This document shows, one piece after another, positions 6,957-11,126 of a stretch of DNA of 11,126 nucleotides. The notes under the pieces are model-generated. The model saw nothing but the letters and a program-made list of their open reading frames with translations. It had not been told where the DNA came from and did not search any database. The stretch's first letter is position 1. Every line of letters begins with the position of its first letter. The position numbers were made by a program, and so were the translations under genes. The stretch covers positions 1-11,126 of the forward strand of contig DEBN01000189.1 in NCBI GenBank assembly GCA_002348825.1, given 5' to 3'. This DNA comes from Gammaproteobacteria bacterium UBA2955 (GTDB taxonomy: Bacteria > Pseudomonadota > Gammaproteobacteria > Pseudomonadales > Azotimanducaceae).

Positions 6957-7478
6957 ATGTCGTTAACGATTCTCGATCCCACCAATGAGGCCGTACCGCT
7001 GGAACGGCAAATTACGCCGCGCCCCGAGGTGATCAAAGGCAGAGTGGCATTTTTAGATATCTCAAAGCCGCGCGGCAGCGTGCTGCTCGATCGGCTGCAA
7101 GAGGCCTTCGAACAACGCTTACCGCAGGTGGAAATCACCCGCTACACAAAGCCGACGTTTTCCAAGCCTGCGCCCGACGCGCTGCGCGCGGAAATTCAAG
7201 CCGCCAACGACTTTGTTGTGGAAGCGCTGGCTGACTGAGGCTCTTGTACCACGTGCAGTTTGCATGACACGGTATGGTTTGAGATTCAGGGTACCCCAGC
7301 AGTTTCTATTGCATCGTCCGAATTTACTGATGCAGCGCAGACTCAGGCAGAAGCGCTGGGCATGCGCGATGCGAAGCGGGTGTTTGTTGCGCATCCGATT
7401 CAGGACGCAGACGATCAGCAGATGACCTCCAAGGCAGACGCGATTGTGGATGAGGTGATCGCAGCGCTGAGCGCTTAG
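6957..7478 (+). CDS. UGSC-family selenoprotein (in-frame TGA read as selenocysteine)
   Basis: The ATG at 6957, seven bases after AGGAG (6945-6949), opens a frame of 93 codons, meets TGA at 7236-7238, and continues in the same frame for 79 more codons to TAG at 7476-7478. Read through, it gives 173 residues with selenocysteine at 94 in the sequence LAD-U-GSCTTCSLHDT. This contains the U-G-S-C signature of the UGSC (seleno)protein family first noted in bacterial and marine metagenome selenoprotein surveys. Sec94, C97 and C100 make overlapping UxxC and CxxC motifs, suggesting thiol/selenol redox chemistry. The following block TVWFEIQGTPAVSIAS and the late RVFVAHPIQD look like a compact alpha/beta domain. 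The upstream gene encodes a CPTC thioredoxin-fold protein and is probably co-transcribed. Without recoding it would appear as a 93-residue stub plus an orphan C-terminal fragment. The biochemical function of the family is not established. Confidence 0.88.
7236..7238 (+). other. UGA codon recoded as selenocysteine (Sec94)
   Basis: This TGA is the only stop between the ATG at 6957 and the TAG at 7476. It stands immediately before GGC-TCT-TGT (Gly-Ser-Cys), completing the UGSC motif. Frame and protein-like composition continue on both sides, and a SECIS-like hairpin follows. Recoding requires selA, selB, selC and selD elsewhere in the genome; none is in this window. Confidence 0.85.
7247..7274 (+). 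promoter_or_regulatory. Putative bacterial SECIS element
   Basis: The mRNA folds with an outer stem UACC/GGUA (7247-7250 with 7271-7274). A one-by-four internal loop follows (7251 against 7267-7270). The upper stem is CGUGCA/UGCAUG (7252-7257 with 7261-7266, one G-U wobble), closed by a short GUU loop (7258-7260). G-U wobbles allow some extension below the outer stem. Bacterial SECIS elements lie inside the coding region just after the UGA, and a G at the start of a small apical loop is typical of those bound by SelB. Here the loop begins 19 bases after the UGA, in the expected range. The fold was drawn by hand, not computed. Confidence 0.65.
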
Positions 7479-7530
7479 TCCGCCCAAGAAATTGGCGTCG
7501 TTCACCTAAACGGGGCCGCGGGGAGCTGCT

Positions 7531-8808
7531 TTGCAGAAACCGATATATTACGGCTATTACCTAGTCGGTGCGGCGTTCGTCGCCCAATTCGTGGCGATCG
7601 GCATATACAGTTACGTGCTCGGTGCGTTTATGGAACCCATGATTGCTGAAATGGGTTGGACGCGCGCTGAGTTTACGTTGACCCGTACCATTGGTCAGTT
7701 AGTCATGGCGGCGGTAGGCTTGTTTATTGGCGCCAAGGTCGATCGACTTGGCGGCCGGCCGATTATGCTGACAGGAGCGACGGTGCTGGCTACGGGTCTG
7801 TGCTTGCACACCTGGATCAGTTCCCTCTGGGCATGGTGGTTTCTCAATGGCGTCGTGGTCACCGCGGGCTGTGCCATGATCGGTAACTTGGTTGTCAATG
7901 TAACGCTGTCTAAATGGTTCGTTGTTAAGCGCGGCATCGTTGTCGCGATTGCCGCAATGGGTGTGTCGTTTGGTGGCATTATTTTGACGCCGCTGGCGAC
8001 CTACCTCGTTGATACCATTGGTTGGCGACAGGCTTGGGTTGTGCTCGGCGTAGGCGCCGCAGTGTTAATGTACCCGGTGGCTTTAACGATGCGCCGAGCG
8101 CCCGAAGACATTGGGTTATACCCGGATGGCCTCACAGAGCAGCAACTAGAGGCGGGTGCCGGCCGTCTCGCGGCAACAGAGTTCGCCAATTCCTATACAC
8201 GTGGCGAGGCCCTGCGGACATTTTCCTTCTACGCTCTTGTCGTCGCTTTCGGCTGTTTCTCAATCAATATCATTGTCGTGCTGTTGTTGGCGCTCCCGTA
8301 CCTAACCGACAATGGTCTGAGTCGCGATGTCGCAGCTTGGGCCATTGCCGTTGCATCGGTTCCGGCGATGCTGTCGAAACCTTTATGGGGGTATCTGATC
8401 GATCGGAGCCCCGCCAAGCCCCTCGCTGCGATGTCCGCCTCAATGTGCGGTGTAGCGCTTTACTGCATCGTCTTTGCGGTAGCTCAGCAACACATATTTT
8501 GGATCTATGCCGCGTTCTTTTTGCTGGGATTGGGTTGGGGGGGCATGATCCCTATGCAGGAGGTGATCTGGGCGTCTTTTTTTGGCCGGCGTTATTTGGG
8601 CGGAATTCGTGGAGCGGCAATGCCTTATGCGCTCGCAATCGGTGCGGCAGCCCCATGGCTTGTATCCTACTACCGAGACGTGTACGGGGAGTATATCGGC
8701 GCGCTAATGGTGGTGGCCGGATTAAACGTAGCCTCTGGCCTGATGATATTTTTTGTGCCACCGCCAGTGCCTAAACGCGCAGACGCGGAAATAACGTCTA
8801 AAAGGTGA
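7531..8808 (+). CDS. Major facilitator superfamily transporter
   Basis: A 425-residue inner-membrane protein with about twelve hydrophobic helices in two halves and a hydrophilic central loop (about 190-230). The MFS motif A is clear between helices 2 and 3: GAKVDRLGGRPIM (67-79). The second half carries a related loop, GYLIDRSPAKPLAA. The general look (YYGYYLVGAAFVAQF at the N-terminus, EMGWTRAEF near 40-48) resembles the monocarboxylate/oxalate:formate antiporter-like group, so an organic acid is a plausible cargo, but this is only a resemblance. Translation starts at TTG 7531, supported by GGGGAG (7520-7525) five bases upstream; the next in-frame ATG would delete the first helix. It lies 52 bases after the selenoprotein gene and is probably in the same transcript. 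It may move the substrate that the neighbouring dioxygenases act on. Confidence 0.92.
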   Translation: MQKPIYYGYYLVGAAFVAQFVAIGIYSYVLGAFMEPMIAEMGWTRAEFTLTRTIGQLVMAAVGLFIGAKVDRLGGRPIMLTGATVLATGLCLHTWISSLWAWWFLNGVVVTAGCAMIGNLVVNVTLSKWFVVKRGIVVAIAAMGVSFGGIILTPLATYLVDTIGWRQAWVVLGVGAAVLMYPVALTMRRAPEDIGLYPDGLTEQQLEAGAGRLAATEFANSYTRGEALRTFSFYALVVAFGCFSINIIVVLLLALPYLTDNGLSRDVAAWAIAVASVPAMLSKPLWGYLIDRSPAKPLAAMSASMCGVALYCIVFAVAQQHIFWIYAAFFLLGLGWGGMIPMQEVIWASFFGRRYLGGIRGAAMPYALAIGAAAPWLVSYYRDVYGEYIGALMVVAGLNVASGLMIFFVPPPVPKRADAEITSKR

Positions 8809-8816
8809 TGTGCAAC

Positions 8817-8844
8817 TTGACACATGCAGAAGGTATTGGATCAT
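8817..8844 (+). promoter_or_regulatory. Possible sigma70 promoter ahead of dioxygenase copy 2
   Basis: A perfect TTGACA (8817-8822) is followed, after 16 bases, by GATCAT (8839-8844), which matches the -10 consensus at four of six positions. It sits in the 62-base gap between the MFS and dioxygenase genes and could give the last gene its own transcription start. The -10 element is mediocre, so the call is tentative. Confidence 0.3.
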
Positions 8845-8870
8845 GCCTATGTACACGGGGAGGGGAAACA

Positions 8871-9710
8871 ATGAGCATAAAGGTAACGCCTCAGGGGGCG
8901 GTGGGTGCCGAAGTCAGCAATATCGATTTGAATTATCTTGATGATGAGACTTTTGCCGAGCTGCGCGAGGCCTATGCCCGGCACAGCGTGTTGTTTTTTC
9001 ATGGCCAACAATTAACGCCAGAAGCTCATATAAATTTTGCACAGCGATGGGGTGTGATTAACGTCAACAGATTTTTTACGCCGGTAGAAAATTACCCGCA
9101 AATTGCGGAGGTGCGCAAAGAGCCGGAGCAAAAATTCAATATTGGCGGTGGCTGGCATACCGATCATTCCTACGATCAGATCCCGGCGCTCGGATCGCTA
9201 CTCTACGCCAAGGAGGTGCCGTTAATGGGCGGCGATACCTTGTTCGCCAGTTGTGCCGCGGCCTTCGATACGCTGTCCGAAGGTATAAAAACTACACTGA
9301 GATCTTTGCGCGCGGTACATTCGTCTCGCCACGTGTTTGGCAAGACAGCACCGATACCGGACGACATGTCGGGGCTCTTTGCCAACGCGGATCAAGCAAC
9401 CCAAGACGCGGAACATCCGGTGGTCATTCGGCATCCATTGTCGGGTCGTGAAGTCCTGTATGTGAACCCAGGGTTTACCACGCATTTTGTGGGCTGGACC
9501 GTGCAGGAGTCAGAGCCGCTGCTGGAATATTTGTACCGGCACATTGGACGTCCCGAGCATACCTGCCGATTTCACTGGCAAGCCGGTTCATTAGCGTTCT
9601 GGGATAATAGAGCGACCTGGCACCTCGCGGTAAACGACTACCACGGCGAGCGGCGTCTTATGCACCGCATCACCGTAGAGGGCGAGTCGCTGAGCGCCGC
9701 CAGCGCTTAA
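8871..9710 (+). CDS. TauD/TfdA family Fe(II)/2-oxoglutarate-dependent dioxygenase (copy 2)
   Basis: A 279-residue cytoplasmic oxygenase of the same family as the gene at 3182-4027 but clearly diverged from it. The iron ligands are intact: GGGWHTDHSYD gives H96 and D98, and WDNRATWHLAVNDY gives H251. R262 is in the 2-oxoglutarate-binding position and R266 in the position equivalent to TauD R270. Family blocks MGGDTLFAS (119-127) and HPVVIRHPLSGREVLYVNPG (182-201) are present. The ATG at 8871 is preferred because GGGGAGGGG (8857-8865) stands directly before it. A GTG at 8805 overlapping the MFS stop would only add residues with no family resemblance. It is the last gene of the plus-strand block, and its TAA overlaps the stop of the convergent epoxide hydrolase in a shared TTAA. 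Substrate unknown. Confidence 0.93.
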   Translation: MSIKVTPQGAVGAEVSNIDLNYLDDETFAELREAYARHSVLFFHGQQLTPEAHINFAQRWGVINVNRFFTPVENYPQIAEVRKEPEQKFNIGGGWHTDHSYDQIPALGSLLYAKEVPLMGGDTLFASCAAAFDTLSEGIKTTLRSLRAVHSSRHVFGKTAPIPDDMSGLFANADQATQDAEHPVVIRHPLSGREVLYVNPGFTTHFVGWTVQESEPLLEYLYRHIGRPEHTCRFHWQAGSLAFWDNRATWHLAVNDYHGERRLMHRITVEGESLSAASA

Positions 9711-10840
9711 ATTTTCGCAAAACAGGCGCGGATCTCTTCCACGTAAATCTCGGGTTGCTCAAAGGCAGCAAAGTGGCCGCCTTTTGGGCGCTCGTTCCAA
9801 TACACGATGTTCTTGTATAACCGTTCTGCGAAACGCTGACTGGTGCGGAAAATTTCTTTAGGAAAAATCGTGCCGCCCATGGGTACCTTGATCTCGGTTT
9901 GTTGCGCACCTTTGCCGAAGCTGTGCCAGTACAGGCGACCGGATGACGCCGAGGTGTTGTTGAGCCAGTACACCATGATGTTATCGAGCATCTCGTCTCG
10001 GCTGAGCACGTTTGCCGGATCGCCGTCACAATCTGTCCAAGACCAGTATTTCTCCAGAACCCATGCCGCCTGACCGCTCGGCGAGTCTGCTAAGCCGTAG
10101 CTGAGTGTTTGGGGCCGAGTGGCTTGCTGTTTAGAGTAACCGGAGTCCCATTCCTGATAGTGGGCGAGGCCTGCAAGCGCAGACATCTCATGTTCTGTTA
10201 AATCTTTCGCGCCGGGGTCTGGCGGCGCTAAGACCATGTTTAGGTGTATGCCAAGGCAATGTTCGGTATCTTGGCGGCCGATGGCCGAGGTGATCGCCGA
10301 ACCCCAGTCGCCACCTTGAGCGAGGTAGCGGTCATACCCGAGGCGCGCCATCAGCATCGCGAAAGTGTCCGCCATTTTCTCCACGCTCCAACCGGTTTTA
10401 GTGGGTTTGCCGGAAAACCCGTACCCGGGCAGCGACGGGATCACCAGATGAAAAGCTTGGTTTTGGTCCAATCCGTGATCCTGCGGCTCGGTCAGCGGCC
10501 CGATAACCTTAAGGAACTCGACGATGGAACCGGGCCAGCCGTGGCTAAGTAGCAGCGGACGGGCGTGCTCATGGCTCGAACGCACGTGTAAAAAGTGAAT
10601 GTCCAGCCCGTTCACTTCGGTGACGAAGTTATCGTAGGCGTTCAATCGGTTGGCTAAGCGCTGATGATCGTAATCGCTGGCCCAATAGGCCATGAGATTT
10701 TTTTGGTAGTCCAAAGGCACACCTTGAGTCCAATCTTCGACGGTTTCTTGGTCGGGCCAACGAGTGGCGTTAAGACGTGTCTTCAGGTCGTTGATGACTT
10801 CGTCACTTATGCTGATGGTGAAAGGATGAATATCACTCAT
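9707..10840 (-). CDS. Epoxide hydrolase (EHN-domain, alpha/beta-hydrolase fold)
   Basis: This is predicted to open an epoxide to a trans-diol through an ester intermediate. The 377-residue protein has the N-terminal EHN domain typical of microsomal or juvenile-hormone-type epoxide hydrolases (RLNATRWPDQ near 22-31, DYQKNLMAYW at 44-53). An alpha/beta-hydrolase core follows. HGWPGS (100-105) forms the oxyanion hole, GGDWGS (176-181) carries nucleophile D178, FPKEIFR provides acid E329, and GGHFAAFE (354-361) provides H356. The 27-residue spacing of E329 to H356 equals that of E404 to H431 in mammalian microsomal epoxide hydrolase. Y235 and Y304 are candidates for the epoxide-polarising tyrosine pair. 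All catalytic residues are therefore present. The ATG at 10840 has AAGGA six bases upstream. No signal peptide is seen, so it is cytoplasmic. It lies 34 bases after the reductase gene on the same strand, suggesting one operon. Natural substrate unknown. Confidence 0.94.
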   Translation of the reverse strand: MSDIHPFTISISDEVINDLKTRLNATRWPDQETVEDWTQGVPLDYQKNLMAYWASDYDHQRLANRLNAYDNFVTEVNGLDIHFLHVRSSHEHARPLLLSHGWPGSIVEFLKVIGPLTEPQDHGLDQNQAFHLVIPSLPGYGFSGKPTKTGWSVEKMADTFAMLMARLGYDRYLAQGGDWGSAITSAIGRQDTEHCLGIHLNMVLAPPDPGAKDLTEHEMSALAGLAHYQEWDSGYSKQQATRPQTLSYGLADSPSGQAAWVLEKYWSWTDCDGDPANVLSRDEMLDNIMVYWLNNTSASSGRLYWHSFGKGAQQTEIKVPMGGTIFPKEIFRTSQRFAERLYKNIVYWNERPKGGHFAAFEQPEIYVEEIRACFAKI

Positions 10841-10874
10841 GGTTTGTCCTTAAAGTTAAGAGCCAGTGGAATCA

Positions 10875-11126
10875 CTACAACGAGGCACAGATGTGGCCGC
10901 CGTCTACAACCAGAACCGAGCCGGTCATATAGCGCGAAGCGTCGCTGGCCAGCAGCAGCAGCGGGCCGTCGAGATCCGGAAAGTTACCAGTGCGCCGCAT
11001 CGGAATCCCTTTGACAAATTCTTCGGCCATGGGTGATTCCAGCAGGATACGGCTGACGTCGGTGAGAAAATAGCCTGGTGCTAGGGCGTTGACGCGAATG
11101 TTGTATTTCGCGGCCTCTAACGACAT
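10875..11126 (-). CDS. Short-chain dehydrogenase/reductase, C-terminal part (5' end beyond window)
   Basis: The visible 83 codons are the C-terminal third of a classical SDR, an NAD(P)-dependent alcohol dehydrogenase or ketone reductase. NIRVNALAPGYFLTDV (9-24 of the visible part) is the family block that follows the catalytic Tyr-x-x-x-Lys helix. RRTGNFPDLDGPLLLLASD (44-62) and YMTGSVLVVDGGH (66-78) are the usual substrate-loop and C-terminal blocks. The nucleotide-binding TGxxxGxG motif and the catalytic Ser/Tyr/Lys lie upstream, outside the window, so the cofactor and activity cannot be judged. The methionine at the right edge is most likely internal, not the start. The gene precedes the epoxide hydrolase by 34 bases on the same strand; a diol or hydroxy product of that enzyme is a conceivable substrate, but this is inference. 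Confidence 0.88.
   Translation of the reverse strand: MSLEAAKYNIRVNALAPGYFLTDVSRILLESPMAEEFVKGIPMRRTGNFPDLDGPLLLLASDASRYMTGSVLVVDGGHICASL

Noticed and set aside
7236..7238. TGA as a nonsense mutation, making the gene a pseudogene or two separate genes
   Set aside because: The frame continues without any other stop, the TGA lies exactly at the U of U-G-S-C, and a SECIS-like hairpin follows. The downstream half has no convincing start with a ribosome-binding site.
7526..7536. Small hairpin CTGC-TTT-GCAG over the MFS TTG start
   Set aside because: A four-base stem is too weak and too likely by chance to call a regulatory element.
8805..8870. Earlier GTG start for dioxygenase copy 2, overlapping the MFS stop (GTGA)
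   Set aside because: The overlap would be attractive for translational coupling, but a very strong ribosome-binding site stands directly before ATG 8871, and family similarity begins there.
1..11126. tRNA, rRNA, CRISPR arrays, transposases, integrases and terminal repeats
   Set aside because: I looked on both strands and saw no tRNA-like cloverleaf, no regularly spaced repeats and no mobile-element proteins; nearly all of the window is occupied by the genes listed.

Overview
The window looks like a chromosomal segment from a gammaproteobacterium, probably a free-living aquatic heterotroph of the Cellvibrionales/Pseudomonadales kind. This rests on a YhcB/DUF1043-family cell-envelope gene, which is characteristic of Gammaproteobacteria, together with moderate GC, strong purine-rich ribosome-binding sites and dense packing. 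The genus cannot be read from the sequence. No rRNA, tRNA, insertion sequence, integrase, CRISPR array or origin was found, and no stretch longer than about 160 bases lacks a gene.

Layout. (1) Bases 1-2479, minus strand: an exported protein of unknown function that runs off the left edge, preceded by a NorM-type MATE efflux pump. A rho-independent terminator sits between them. (2) Bases 2640-3191, plus strand: a YhcB/DUF1043 protein, divergent from the MATE gene. (3) Bases 3182-5242, minus strand: an acyl-CoA dehydrogenase followed by a TauD/TfdA-type 2-oxoglutarate dioxygenase. (4) Bases 5333-9710, plus strand, divergent from (3): a thioredoxin-fold fusion protein, a UGSC-family selenoprotein, an MFS transporter and a second TauD/TfdA dioxygenase. 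(5) Bases 9707-11126, minus strand: the C-terminal end of a short-chain dehydrogenase/reductase followed by an epoxide hydrolase, convergent with (4).

The main discovery is the selenoprotein at 6957-7478. A single in-frame TGA (7236-7238) would normally split it into two open frames. The TGA begins the signature U-G-S-C of a known but poorly understood (seleno)protein family. It is followed at the right distance by a hairpin that fits a bacterial SECIS element. The upstream gene encodes a CPTC thioredoxin-like domain fused to a large uncharacterised domain, so the two may form a redox pair.

Blocks 3-5 together read as a catabolic or detoxification island. It has an importer or exporter (MFS), two Fe(II)/2-oxoglutarate oxygenases, an epoxide hydrolase, a dehydrogenase/reductase, an acyl-CoA dehydrogenase and the selenoprotein redox pair. 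The substrate cannot be determined from sequence alone. A perfect 6+6 dyad at 5293-5308 in the divergent control region between blocks 3 and 4 is a candidate operator for the whole island.
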